From assembly GCA_037693485.1 (NCBI GenBank), contig CM075351.1:15805001-15869000 (forward strand): a stretch of DNA of 64,000 nucleotides, read 5' to 3'. The DNA is from Kitagawia praeruptora (Eukaryota; Streptophyta; Magnoliopsida; Apiales; Apiaceae). Below the pieces are notes generated by a model. The model made no database searches, was not told where the DNA came from, and was given only the letters and a program-made list of their open reading frames with translations. The position numbers and the translations under genes were made by a program. Shown one piece after another: positions 24,421 to 36,489 of this stretch (position 1 is its first letter; every line of letters begins with the position of its first letter).

Positions 24421-25192
24421 ATGAAACACAACAACTGTGTGTTAGTTTCCAAATACAAAACCCCATCAACAACAGTGTGTATCCAGAACATTGAACATTG
24501 GACTTGAAGATGCGCACTTAACATAGGAAGCCAATGCAAAATGTAAAAAGGATCACTGGATCAGTGTCTATACTTCAGAAGTTATAAAAGCCTGCTGATT
24601 AAATATAATTATGTAACACCAGTCATTGAGGGAGATGAAAGTCAAGGCGTTAGGCGTATCCTATATAAATGTTTGGGGACTATAGCAAAATGGGTGCAAC
24701 CCTGCAGGGTGAGCTTTAATTTCGTGATTCCATGACCACCATATTCAACTGTAAAGTTGATGTACAAGACAACTTTTAAAGTTCATGCCCGTGCATCCAT
24801 AATATAACTGTACAAGACAATTTGTTCAAGCAGAGGTCCCAGAGTTTGGAACTTTAAATTTTGTTAAATGTAAACATGGTAAGAAAACTATCCTAAACTA
24901 TAAAAAAATCACAAAACTATATAAATCCTCAGCTTTATTAAGAAACTGGGCTGCAACATCAAAGGACAGGAATAATGTTACTCTATTTACACAGATTTAA
25001 TAACATAAAATATATATTTTTTATATTTCTAGGATTATTCATACCTAGAGAAGACTAGGCCCAATGTCACATCTATAAATCAGGAAATTCATTCATCTAA
25101 TTATAATAACCCCTGGGACTAATTTGTAACCCTAACTTATATATACAAATATATGTTTTAAAGTCTTGGGTTTAATGTCCAATGGCGATTGG

Positions 25193-25780
25193 CGCCCCTT
25201 GAGCCACCAAAGTACTTTCCCGAAGATATTTTACGAGCTATTCTTTGCAGATTGCCACTTAAATATACTGTTCAATGACGGTGTGTTTGCAAAACATGGT
25301 ATCAGATTATTGGTAGTAGTTCCATGGCTAAAACACATCTTACCTATCAAAAAGCAGCCTCAAACCCAAAAATGTACATGCTATATCAACAATCTCTGCA
25401 CATTACTTCCCCATTCCCATTCAATTTATGATGGAACTCTTAAACATTCTAAACTATGCAACATGAAGCAGATATCACGTAGATATGAAGGTACTAATCG
25501 AAATTTCATAGGATCGACAATTTACGGGGTATGTAACAGTTTGTTACGTTCGACAATATATAAAAAGATTACTACTATTACCTGGTTGGGTTCTTAAATA
25601 ATGGTAAGTTTCTGGTAAGCTGGCTGGATGATGGGAAGAAAAGGTTATACTTGTGCGACCTCGACTTTCCAAGGCGAAGAGAGGTTAGGCTTGTGCATGG
25701 TTCTCCACATATACACGGCAACACTCATTCCAATTACGTGGAGAGCCTTTTTCTACTTGAGAAGATAACCTGGCAACAGA
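25193..25780 (+). pseudogene. F-box gene N-terminal half, stop in the F-box
   Basis: Reading from about 25200 gives YFPEDILRAILCRLPLKYTV, then Q-stop-RCVCKTWYQII. This is the F-box (Skp1-binding) motif with TGA where Cys (TGT/TGC) is expected. It continues with SSSMAKTHLTYQKAAS and, in a shifted frame near 25600-25770, WLDDGKKRLYLCDLDFPRRR and HGSPHIHGNTHSNYVESLF from the start of the associated domain. Several frame changes and stops make it a pseudogene. Block B keeps only the later part (45780-46000). Confidence 0.78.
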
Positions 25781-26323
25781 AATAGTCTTCCTGAATCTGC
25801 AGTTTGATTTTGCAGTTGTGGTCATTGCAGTAGACATTTCAATAAATTTCATAGCGCGGAAGGAAAGCAGAAAGGAACAACATTAAATGTAAGAGGTCTA
25901 TCCTTTTGCCTGTTTGACACAAAAATATTTATTTTCAGTTCAGACTTATACTGCATTGTCATATTTAGTTTGTGTCATATTCTTGGTCCTCTATATGTAT
26001 ATTATAGAAAGCTAGGCAAGATAAAATAGTATATACCATCACTCGGTAAAATACTACTAAACTCAACATTATTGCATTGATCCTGATCAACTACTTACTA
26101 GATCCTTATTCTGTCATTTTAAAATCACTCATTTTCATATCATCATAATGCATAAAAGAAAACAATGGACAAATCTATTAATAGACTCTACTAACTTGTA
26201 ATTACTACTTAAAAGACATAAAGGCCCTTCTCAATACTCACTACTTATTACATATTTCCAAACTACTACTGGTAAGTAGTAAAATACTAATACTAATATA
26301 TGCCAAACATGCTGCCAAATTTA

Positions 26324-26873
26324 CCGTGAGAAAAATCAAATCTCTTTTTTTCAGGGAGAACAATTGATCCTTTCTGGTCAACATGATTACCAAGCACTTC
26401 TGTGCAAGTGCAGAGAGTATGTAAACCTTCATTAGTTCATTCACAAAGATGAATGGAGTAGACGTGAATAAAAATACTCTTTAAAAATTACCCTGAGAGC
26501 AAAATTTAACATGTGTACAAGTATGGTTAGGAGCAATGAGCCTACACCTGGTATAGTCAACCTGCATAATAAGTTACAGTAAGACATATTGTTTAAGATA
26601 TTCATGATTTTTAGTGTTTAAAAGACGAGCAATATACCAATTAGTTGGCAATGCCTACGTATATCTCAATAGGGCCTATATACTTGTATAGCTTGAAAAT
26701 TACATAAAGAAAACCCAAAATCATCAAAGAACAAGTTGCTTTACGTGATAAAAAGGAGTTAAACTTGTCAAGCCAAACTAAAAAACTAATCCCAAAGTCC
26801 TAGTTGACAATGCACTATGAAGGTCAAGTACAAAACTACTGTTACCTTGCAATTCACCTTATCACCCAATATT
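26324..26873 (-). pseudogene. AlaRS exon cassette, copy A1
   Basis: Three minus-strand exons of alanyl-tRNA synthetase: about 26846-26873 (GDKVNCK), 26492-26561 (VDYTRCRLIAPNHTCTH) and 26324-26401 (VLGNHVDQKGSIVLPEKL). The second has lost two bases after TCTH compared with copy A2, breaking the frame in the editing-domain motif HxxxH. It is followed on the left by a remnant of an LTR. The same arrangement is seen in B1 and, less degenerate, in A2. Confidence 0.75.
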
Positions 26874-26991
26874 ATTAAAAATAGTATTATTTAATAATGA
26901 ATATCATTTTAATTATATTAGATTTCCTAATGGTTCTTAGCCATTGTTAATATTATTGACGAAAGAGTGACGTAGCACGTTTAAAATATAT

Positions 26992-27347
26992 ATATATATA
27001 TATATAAATATATATATAGAGTAAGGATCTAGGGAAAACCTCGTTTAATGGAAAACTTAGAAAACTAAATCGAAATATAGCAAATATGGTATGCAAACTA
27101 ATCGTTGGGAGATGAAGAAAAATGTGGTGAAATTAGATTTAAAAAAAATATCACCGATTGACGGGAAAAATCAAATTAAAAATGGAGGGGATTAGGTGTG
27201 ATTCTGTGTATGTGTGTGAGGGTGTATTTGATTAGTGTGTGGGTGCCCCTGGCGGGGCCATTGATCTTAATACATCTAATGGCTAGGATTAGTACCTTAG
27301 TTTTCTTCAAAAAATAAGTTCTCTTTTGAGCACTTGCCTATATATAT

Positions 27348-27395
<48 letters not shown>

Positions 27396-27403
27396 TTGCT
27401 AAG
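26992..27403. mobile_element. Inserted AT-ended element with 11-bp flanking repeat
   Basis: TTAAAATATAT occurs at 26981-26991 and 27404-27414; block B at about 47644-47654 has one copy and nothing between. The insert starts and ends with (AT)n tracts and contains GGATCTAGGGAAAACC and GGGTGCCCCTGGCGGGGCC. The repeat length suggests a MULE-like MITE, but the ends are too simple to be sure. Confidence 0.6.
27345..27387. repeat. (AT)n microsatellite followed by poly(T)
   Basis: About 20 AT units at the right end of the inserted element, then about 14 T. Confidence 0.9.
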
Positions 27404-27658
27404 TTAAAATATATTTTTTTATTCATGGCTATTATAAAGATTGCAACTACATTCAACATTATCTGCTACCATACCGTTAATGCCCGTCTAATCATTCTCA
27501 ATTTACCAATTCAAATACATATTCAAATAATATATTTATGAAAACAAGGTATCCTTTTTACTACATCAGTCATTCAGAATTTAGAGTACAAATGTTTGAC
27601 AACCAGAAACTAGAAAAGAGACAATGGCATATAGGCTATTGGAAAAGAATCAATACCT

Positions 27659-30029
27659 CCGAAGTTGTTATTCACCATATATTTCTGCAGCTTTCATTGC
27701 ATTTCCATATTCGGAATAACAGATCCCTGCCAAGGACGAGGGAATTGCAAAAGTAAGAATTTCATAATTTACAGAATACAATTTTGAAAAAGATATAAAA
27801 GCAGTCCTATTTTATGTCACAAACATACTATGTGTGTTTTGGCAAAAAACAAAAAAAGAAAAAAAAACATACTATGTGTGTGAGAATAAATATTCTAGTT
27901 TCCCTCTAGCACAGGATGAATCATCATAACAATTATTTTGTTCCATAAACAATATTCAAAATAATTAAACAAGTATGCTAACCTGCCCTTGAGCAATGCC
28001 ACCTTTCCCTCCAACTCCCTTCCCATTTAATTGCTTCAAAGCTATCTTCAACCACTCCAAAACATTTAACTGTTTCAGGTATTTCTCTGGCACCCCAGCA
28101 CATACCAAAGTCTTCCTCCTGTGCTAAAAACCATTGCAGCAATCCCCTGCACAATGAATATAAACATCAACCACCTGACCTGAGAATACTAAAGTAACCA
28201 GAAAGAAAGTTGCAAGAAGGTTGCAAGTAACCTTCTGCCTCATGACTCAACAACTGCTTCACGGATTGCAGTATTGTCTGAACCAACACTGGCACACGTT
28301 ATACAAAAAAAAATTCCCTTTAGAGCAAAGAATTTCTGCCTGTTTACTGACATCTTTAATTTGCTTTCTCTATATTCTTTTGTGTTAGATTTTACAACTT
28401 GATGCTGATAATAGAGCAGAGTAGTGTCATTATTTTTGGTTATAAGATACAAGTATGAAGGTGCATAGAGATAAGGTAAGAAATTTGAACAGAAAAAGAG
28501 AAATGAAAACTAGTACAAAACTAGTGATATGCCAGGAATTGCTTGTTCCTGAGTTGTATATTTGATTGGTTTTGGCATTTTTGAATGTTTAAGTGATAAG
28601 AATTGCAGAAGCAGTAGAGAAACAGCTACATACAGAAGAATTAAGATAAAATACAGAGAGATTAGGGCAGAATTAGAGATATAGCAAAGAGATAGAGATG
28701 GATCAGTAGAAAGATGCAGACTTTAGAGATAGACAGAGATAGCGAAGAAGATAACTAGTTTCTAGAGAGAGAAACTGTTAGAGAGAAAGGAGAGAGACTT
28801 GTGGAACAAGTTTCATTTTCATGTCATCATAATGCATAATAGAAAACAACTGGTAAATCTATTAATAGACTCTACTAACTTGTAACTACTTAAAAGACAT
28901 AATGGCCCCTATCTCAATACTCACTACTTATTACTTAATGTCCCAAACTACTACTAGTCATTACTAATATACTAATACTTACCGTGAGAAAAATCAAATC
29001 TCAATTTTTCAGGGAGAACAATTGATCCCTTTTGGTCAAGATGATTACCAAGCACTTCCTGTACAAGTGCAGAGTGTGTAAATTTTCATTCACAAAGATA
29101 AACGGAGTAGACATGAATAACAATACTCTTTAAATATTACCCTGAGAGCAAAATTCAACATGTGTGTACAAGTATGGTTAGGAGCAATGAGCGTACGCCT
29201 GGTATAGGCAATCTGCAAAATAAGTTACAGTAAGAAGTAGTGTTTAAGATATTCATGATGAGCAATACACCAATTAGTTGGCAATGCCTACGTGTATCTC
29301 AATAGGGTGTATATACTTGTATAGCTTAAAAACGTTACATAAATAAAAGCCAAAATCATTAAATACCAAATTGCTTCACGTGATAATAAATCGTTAAACT
29401 TCTCAAGCCAAAGCAACTAAAAAACTAAGCCTAAAGTCCGAGTTGACAATTTGATACCTTCCATGTAAATTTGAAAGAAACATTTGTTGCTTAAATCCCT
29501 TTCCTCTGCAAAGTTGAGGTCGCGTCAGCATTCATAGCAATTGTTCTACCAGCTTGCTGTCAATTAAATATTAAGAAATATCAGGATAATCGATGTCAAA
29601 CATATTTAGAATAAAGCAAACTACACATCAGTCATCGTTTTAATAATATGCATATTATTCTGTAGCGAGTTGTAATACTGTGCAAACACCCACGCGACAA
29701 GAGTAGGAGCTTAAGACCAGTGAAGGGTTAACTTGTTTAGTACTCTCCCAATGGTATACCTTAGGCGATAAATGCAAGAAAGCATTAGCTTATTATATAA
29801 GGTGAAAATATATTGAAGTGAAAAACATTACCTTATTTAAGCATTTCTTGATCTCTCCCAAGCCTCATTCATTGCACTGACAAAACCATCTACATCAACC
29901 AACAAGCCTCGTTCTTCTGTCGTTAACAGATAGAAAATCAAAATGAGTGACCAGTAATAGTTGAAAATTTGAGGAATAGAATAGCATTCATCAACCTGGG
30001 TCAAATCTAATGGGAAGCCATAGGTATCC
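27659..30029 (-). pseudogene. Alanyl-tRNA synthetase pseudogene, block A copy
   Basis: Minus-strand exons, 5' to 3': 29996-30029 (YGFPLDLTQ, truncated), 29832-29916 (ERGLLVDVDGFVSAMNEAW, ending in TAA), 29499-29556 (AGRTIAMNADATSTLQRKG; donor GT changed to GG), 29141-29212 (LIAPNHTCTHMLNFALR), 28983-29058 (EVLGNHLDQKGSIVLPEKL), an LTR remnant, 28232-28288 (VGSDNTAIREAVVES), 27983-28146 (LVCAGVPEKYLKQLNVLEW) and about 27659-27728 (last exon, frameshifted). Together they match parts of the editing and C-terminal domains of plant AlaRS. The aminoacylation domain is missing, as are several middle exons. Shared stops with block B show that the decay preceded the duplication. Confidence 0.85.
28530..28980 (-). 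mobile_element. Truncated LTR remnant (TGTCAGG family)
   Basis: From TGCCAGGAATTGCTTGTTCC rightward the sequence resembles the solo LTR at 59352-59833 (GA-rich middle, then CATAATGCATAATAGAAAA). It stops abruptly at the splice donor of an AlaRS exon without the CCTGACA end. The copy in block B runs from about 54467 to 54920. Strand is arbitrary. Confidence 0.6.
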
Positions 30030-30314
30030 TCTCAACCCAAACTCTCTTGTAATGATCCTCACATCCTGTCACCGTCGTGTGAGGAAATCTTAGGTATCTG
30101 TAGAGAAAAAGGAGATTAGATCCAAGTACTTTACTTTTCATCTCCAGTTCATTTTTTTGTATGGGTGCAGAAAAGATAACAAAACGGTCCAAAAGAACAG
30201 GATGGTCAAGAATATGTTGAAATGGTGGGTTTGTTAAACTCAATTGATATAACAATAAAAAAAACTAGAGTTGATCCTAAGGACACAATATATACGCAAA
30301 GAAATGTTAACCAA

Positions 30315-31166
30315 TCATTGGTCCGCAGTACTACTAGTACCGGTAACATCTTCATTTAACACGACATCTTTTGGCATCCCATTCGTATTTCCCTCACTGT
30401 TTGCAGCATCTTCATCTAACACAGCCTCATCTTCCAGCATCCCATTTGTATCCCCCTCAATGCTTCCAGCATCTTCATTGGACACCATCTTATCTTCCGC
30501 CGTCCCATTCGTATCTTCCTCAGTGTTTGCAGCTTCTTCATTTAACACGGCATAATTTTCCAAGGTCCCATTTATATCTTCCTCAACGTTTGTAACAGCT
30601 TCATTTAACACATTATCAGATTCAGGTGTCACATTTGGATCTCCCTCTATGTTTGTATCAGCATAATGTACATCAACATCAGTTAAAACAGCATCATTTT
30701 CTGGTGTCACATACGGATCTCCATGAATGTCTGTAGCAGCTTTATCTACCGCATCTTCAATTGCAGCATTGTTTCCTAGCGTCGCATTCGGATCTTTCTG
30801 ACAGGGTTGATGAGCCCAGGAGCTTCTAGTAGCTGAACGCCATTACCTGGCAGGGCATCAGGAATTTTTACAAGACCAGCATCCACAATCTCAGAAACAT
30901 TTGGTTGCTGATTTTTGGTTTCACAACCTGCAACCAAATTGGAATTAGAAGTTGCAGGAACCAAGGGAATAACAGCTACATGTCCCTCTTTTTTTAACTG
31001 TTTTTCTGTTACTTTGGGAGGAAGATAGACCCTCACTGGTGGTACGAGATTCAATACCAGCTTTGGGGTGCTTTGCTATTGCAGAGTCGTTCAAAGCATG
31101 AAGTAGCTGCAACCTGTGGTCGGTTTTCAGTCGACGGCAGACTTTTCTCAGTGGCACAATTTCCTA
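30315..31166 (-). pseudogene. SAWADEE-domain protein (SHH-like) C-terminal fragment
   Basis: After an AG acceptor the minus strand encodes EIVPLRKVCRRLKTDHRL, the end of a SAWADEE domain, as in SHH1/SHH2 chromatin readers of the RNA-directed DNA methylation pathway. It continues with GIESRTTSEGLSSSQSN, then in another frame GHVAVIPLVPATSN, QQPNVSEIVDAGLV and APGLINPVRK, then in a third frame an acidic tail (30315-30770) of about six imperfect 20-residue repeats such as DTNGMLEDEAVLDEDAA. Two one-base shifts (near 31000 and near 30795) break the frame. Its upstream partner exon is at 39502-39621, 8.3 kb away. The homeodomain part is absent from the window. Confidence 0.72.
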
Positions 31167-31333
31167 ACTTAAATGAAGAACCAGATCACTGATATACAAC
31201 ACAAGTGCAATAGAAAAACAGAAGCCCATGAGGCCATGACACGAAATTAGTTGATGATGCAATTTCTATAACTTGCTAAAACATCCGTGAAAGAAGGGGA
31301 AACAAGAAGCAAACCTATGACACTTCATTTTCG

Positions 31334-31605
31334 AAAGTTTGCAGTTTATGAGTTCTGCCTACTTGCAGGCAATCTTCAAAAGTTTGCAGTTCTTAGTTCT
31401 GCCGACTTGCAGCCAGTCATTCCATGCTTGTCACCAAAAAACTTATAAGGAAATAGAGTTAACACCTTAAAAAAGCAGTTTAAGCATATTCAAATTTTTC
31501 AGGTGCGTGACATGGGGAAATAATTGTGTCCCAAACAGATTAGCTTGATTTTACAACATACGCTGATATCAAAATCAACAGATGTCTCTCCAGCTGTGAA
31601 TGACT
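31334..31605. repeat. Direct repeat X, left copy
   Basis: About 272 bp starting AAAGTTTGCAGTTTATGAG and ending CCAGCTGTGAATGACT. It matches 38943-39214 in the same orientation with few changes. Both copies sit between the two SHH-like exons, so they look like a duplicated piece of that intron flanking the inserted CSA segment and solo LTR. Confidence 0.88.
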
Positions 31606-32870
31606 ATATCCATAAACAAAGGTTGTGGACGATAAAATGAAGCAAAAGGAGAGGATAATTTTGTCACACCCTGACCTCCCGATACTGAAAATATAACTTT
31701 TTATAATAAAATACTCGAATATCTATATATGTATGTGTCATTTTCTAAAAATCATTTTAGGAAATAATAAAAACCTTGAATAACAATCTTACTTTTAAAA
31801 AGAAGATATACATTAATCTTCTAAAATACTTTTTCTCTTTTCAATGCGGAAGCTGAAAACTTTATAAAACGTGACTCACTAGACACATCACACTTAGCAG
31901 ATAAAGCCTGGTCTCAATTGTTGGAATTTATTAGATAAAATAGACTTTGATACAGGGGAATTTTAGAAAATTTCGGTATGAAGTATTCGTAATTAGGACT
32001 ATCCACCTGTAATTCAAATCAAACCAAATTCCATTCGATAACCAAACAACAATTCCAACTTTTAAGAAAAACAACCACAAGTTCAACCTGTCCTAACTAA
32101 TCAGGTGAACAACTATGACAAATACAACACAACATGATAACTCAACATTTACCCTTAATAACGGAATAAAAACTTAACATATTTATATATATGCAAATGT
32201 CAAGGAGGAGGGACTCTGGAGATCCAGTTGGCCGACCATGCAACTTAACCTGAAAAACATGAGGGATTTTAATGAGTCGCAACTCAGTGAACATATATCA
32301 TCATATAACATACTCTGGTAAAACTTACATATTTCTAAACTTACAATCTAGTATTTTGCATTCTGTGAAGATATCTATAAATAACTGTTATCTTTAACAA
32401 TCTCATAGCATTGTATAATTATACATGAAATCCATGATCTCTTAAATGACCGAATTCTTCTGGTATCTTTCCATAGTCTTATCTCTGTTATTAGTACCAC
32501 AACTTTGTTCTACGTATTTACAAATACAACCAATCACATATAAACATGCAGTATATATCCGAAAACCATCTATATACCTTTAAGGATTAACTACGCCATT
32601 TATAATAACTATACAGGCAATTCATGTATATAACATTCACATAAAATAAAATTCTTAATGATTTCACCTGTATTCAAATCTTATCAATCCATATTCACAT
32701 AAATAAATCCAAGTAAATCATTCAATGATTCCACGTAAGCATTTGCTATGAATGTATGCAACATATGCATGAGACTCACTTTTCTTTCACCTTATTTCTT
32801 TACTTTGTTGTGACTGACCAACTTGACTTTAGTATCTCCCGGGATTTCTTGGCCTCAAGGGCTCTTTTTC

Positions 32871-33018
32871 TATTCACGTTGCTTTATAGTCCAGAGGACT
32901 TTCCTATTCACGTTGCTTTATAGTCCAGAGGACTTTCCTATTCACGTTGCTTTATAGTCCAAAGGACTTTCCTATTCACGTTGCTTTATAATCCAAAGGA
33001 CTTTCCTATTCACGTTGA
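32871..33018. repeat. 34-bp tandem repeat, about 4.4 units
   Basis: Units of the type TATTCACGTTGCTTTATAGT, then CCAGAGGACTTTCC. They differ by a few bases (CCAGAGG or CCAAAGG). They lie inside the long solo LTR; further single TATTCACGTTG words continue to about 33250. Confidence 0.92.
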
Positions 33019-34911
33019 TGGCTAGCTAGGCCATTTATTCACATTGCTGATACTAAAGTATTGGCAGTCACAACGCCATTATTTAGTGGGACTCAAATGA
33101 AACAAAATGCACATCATATATCCCGTTTCCTTTCTTCCTTCCATGTACTTATTCACGTTGACATTTTCCTTTCATGTAATGCACATTGATCATATAATAA
33201 CCCTTTTCATGTTAATGATATTGTCATCATGTATTCACATTGCTCATATATCAAGTATATGCACATTTCAGATAATTCATTCAAATAACACTTATTACAT
33301 TTATAGCCACGTGTTACTTCAATTCACTATAATATAGTCATCGTGTATGTACTTCATCACGTAATCATATAGCCACGTAGCATATAATTCCAGATAATCA
33401 ACTTAATCCATTTTAGTAATATATGGATTCAAGTAATATATGGATTCAAGTAACCGTATAATTTCCAAATAACATTCTCATGAAATCATTTAAAGTCCAC
33501 GTAACGACTACGTCTATCAAAACACATCACAATCATCACGTATCATATAAACCCACATATTCGGATATATCATGTAATTCTTTCTTGTAATATTTATATA
33601 TATACAAGTCTTGAGCATTTCTTAGTTATATCTTTAATCCCATAAATATCGCTAGTTATTATAGAGTATACATATATGAAGCAAAGCTTTGATAAATGCT
33701 CACCTTGGCCTCTGCAATATTTCTTATTGTTGTTTACCAGTTGATTACCACAGACGACTGCCCTTCTCGAACCTCGCTAACTATTCAAGATCCTGTAAGT
33801 ATTTTCTGTCGGAATCAGTCATGTTCAAACATCTATATCTCATTTTCTATAATTCTGATGGATACCATATTTTGTAGCCACTTAGATAAGACACAAACCT
33901 ACAACTTTCATTCTTTGGTCGTTATCAAATAATGCCTCTAACCCTGTCAAAACACTATCCCAAAACAGGACAGTGAATCTGTGAAGTCCACCTCTACTGC
34001 GCACCCTTTAACATTTTTAATAAATCCAAAAATTATTCACAAATTACCAAATTTTACCACAAGCTTCCTGGATATCAAATAAACATCTCATAAAAATTTC
34101 CACTTCAAAACCATCTTCTAACTAGGTGGGTCATTAATCCAAACTCAATGTAGAAAGCATTCGTCAAATCTGCGCAGCCTATCTTCTAACAATTTTCATA
34201 ATTTGAAAAATAAATATTTGCCAACAAAACTTTTTCCATTTCAAAACTGAACCTTGTATCTTTACATCATAAAAATTGTAATTTGAAAAACTCATTTTAT
34301 CTAGGACAATCACCCATCCAAAGTTAGCTCCAGGACAGGGCAGATTCTCCTGTACCAGTCACACTCTAGCATTTTTAATAAATCGAAAATTTCATATTTT
34401 TGTGCAAATCTTTTTCTGGAATCTTTATAATTCCTTCCTCTATACTCAGTAAAATTTTCAACTTAAAAGAACAAGTTTAACTAGGTGAAACACACTTCCA
34501 AAGTAGCAATTCCCGAGAGCAGCGAAGTTTATGAACAGCAGTTACTAAAACAACGTTTTCTCCTTGCTCGTTAACTCAAACTACGCACCTTTTTCTCCTA
34601 CACAAACTAGAAACCACAAGCTATAATGCATATTTTATAGCCAAGACCAAATAAGGTCATTAAATATCTCGAACTTACAGCACAAAACAGGGCAGTTGCT
34701 GGGATTTTCATAATCAAAACTAAGAATCATGCTTAACTTCTTTGAGACAATAAATCAAACAACTTGTAGGCATGCTTAACTATATAGAATCTGAATATTA
34801 AGAAAGCAAAATCAAGGTTCAAGAAGCAATTTAAGATCATAGGTTAAGGATTACCTTATCAACTCAACCTTAAAGCAATCAAAAACACCTCCTTTCTTCA
34901 TCATCTTCTAT

Positions 34912-34912
<1 letters not shown>

Positions 34913-34952
<40 letters not shown>
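34913..34952. repeat. (CT)n microsatellite
   Basis: About 19-20 CT units within the long solo LTR. Confidence 0.95.
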
Positions 34953-34957
<5 letters not shown>

Positions 34958-35559
34958 TAGCCCTCTCCCCATTTTTCCAGAGAGTGAAATGAAGGATGAA
35001 AGCTTGGCTTGGTTGCTGTTTTTTCTACTCTATTCTCTCTCCAGCACCTCATCTTCCCTTCTTCTTCTTCAGTTCATACTTCCGGCGGGGCTTCCACCGG
35101 ATTCCACCGGTGGAAAGCCCCAAAACCTTTACTTTTCTTTCTATTTTTCCATTTTCAGCTTTGATTTCCCTAAAAATCTTAATTGTTAGGTAAGATTGAT
35201 TTGTTTTTCTTAAGATTTGGATTTGGGTTATATTTTCGAATCTAAGACTTCAAAGTCTTTTCCGATTTGATTTTCAATTTCACGGAGCTCCAGATTTCTC
35301 GTTCTTCCAAGTGATTTTGGTCCCGAAAGTGGTCCGATTTATCTTGTTCTTGTGGTTTTGTTCCCCAGATCTAAGGATTGTCGTTTTAGTTAATTTTTCA
35401 AATTTCTTTTGTATTTTTAGGTTGTTTTTATTCGGTTCTTGGAATTGTATTGATTGAGTTCTCTCCGTTGTGAGAGTTTGATTTTCTCTCCTTTGTGAGA
35501 GCTTGGTTTTTTCGCTTCTTGATTGTGAGCGGGGTTCTGTTTTAGCGATGAAATTTCGT

Positions 35560-35822
35560 ATGGAATTGCAGTGTTGGTCGATAGCTCAAACGATAACTCC
35601 ATCGGGGCATGTTGAAGTGGGTACCAGTAATACAACGAGGATGCACGAAGTGGGTACTTGTATTTGTATATACTTTATCTTCAAAATATCGTTTAACTGT
35701 CTCTTCAGGAGAACAGGCGATTGCAATTTTCAGTTTGTTCGACTCGATCATTGGTGTAGATGCCGTATGGCTTTTTATTAATGAATTAGCACCTTTGTTC
35801 TTCAAAAAAAAAAAAAAAAAAA
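35560..35822 (+). mobile_element. Probable LINE 3' end with poly(A)
   Basis: The stretch ending GGCTTTTTATTAATGAATTA, then GCACCTTTGTTCTTC and about 20 A, resembles 3' ends of plant L1-type elements truncated at the 5' side. No matching TSD was found, so the left limit is approximate. Confidence 0.5.
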
Positions 35823-36489
35823 ACAATTTGCTAACCAATTTATCATATTGCCCATATATTTTTACTTTTATGGCCAATTGACTTATAAATTCTCTGATTA
35901 GCAAATTTAACTTTTAAACATAAAATTCTTGCAAAATAAAATACTAGAATATTTATAAAGATTTGTAGAAAAAGAATCAAGGCTAAATCATTTTTTCCAA
36001 TTTGTTATGCATTTTACAAATCATTATTCTTTTAATGATTTTCTAGAAAATTCCAATATTAAATTCCTTTTATTCACCATTAAATCCTAATATATATATT
36101 CTTCATTCTTTTAAAATAAAAGAATGAGAATATAAAATAACAATGCAAATGAATTCATATTGATCTAATATAAATGTCATTTTATTAAAGAAACAAAATT
36201 ATCCAATTAAATAATTACTATGGAAAATATGCATCGGATCAGGGATGTCACAAATTTGGTCTCTAAAGCCTTCAAAACACAAATGACAGTAACAAGTTAT
36301 ATACTTCTCAGAGTGCATAAATATATATATCAAGAGAAAAGTAGCGAACTCCGGGGAGTAAAAGTAAAGAGTAAAGTGAGGAAAAGAATGAGTTCAACAA
36401 CATTACATATTAAATTCAACACTACATATATATTCAGCAACACTATATATAAACAGACTATATCAATGTAAGTAACAGGGAAGACGGAC

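Larger units (their letters stand above)
20570..30029. repeat. Segmental duplication, block A
   Basis: The stretch matches block B (40184-56040) in the same orientation: RRM gene, 5' flank, F-box fragments and AlaRS fragments in the same order. Homology stops at 30029, inside the codon for the tyrosine of the AlaRS motif DTYGFPLDL, while block B continues into the rest of that pseudogene. Block A-specific insertions are a small hAT element (22823-23016) and an AT-flanked element (26992-27403). Confidence 0.88.
31662..36252. mobile_element. 4.6-kb solo LTR with AATTT TSD
   Basis: Starts TGTCACACCCTGACCTCCC and ends GATCAGGGATGTCACA, flanked by AATTT at 31657-31661 and 36253-36257. The termini and the GGATTTTAATGAGTCGCAACTCAGTG stretch (in two halves near 32266-32290) are typical of long LTRs of plant Ty3/gypsy elements. 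No gag or pol reading frame exists in the 4591 bp. It contains a 34-bp tandem array, a (CT)n tract and a LINE-like tail. It could be one unusually long solo LTR or an LTR enlarged by nested insertions. Confidence 0.65.

Noticed and set aside
30007..30255. 82-codon minus-strand frame spanning the block A breakpoint
   Set aside because: It joins AlaRS-derived sequence to unrelated DNA at 30029; a chance fusion with no recognised domain.
20570..31166. A Helitron carrying all the gene fragments
   Set aside because: No TC start or CTRR hairpin end could be placed with confidence, and the fragments span several separate insertion events.
35503..35904. Overlapping frames on both strands near the A-run
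   Set aside because: They lie in the LINE-like tail within the long LTR and match no protein.
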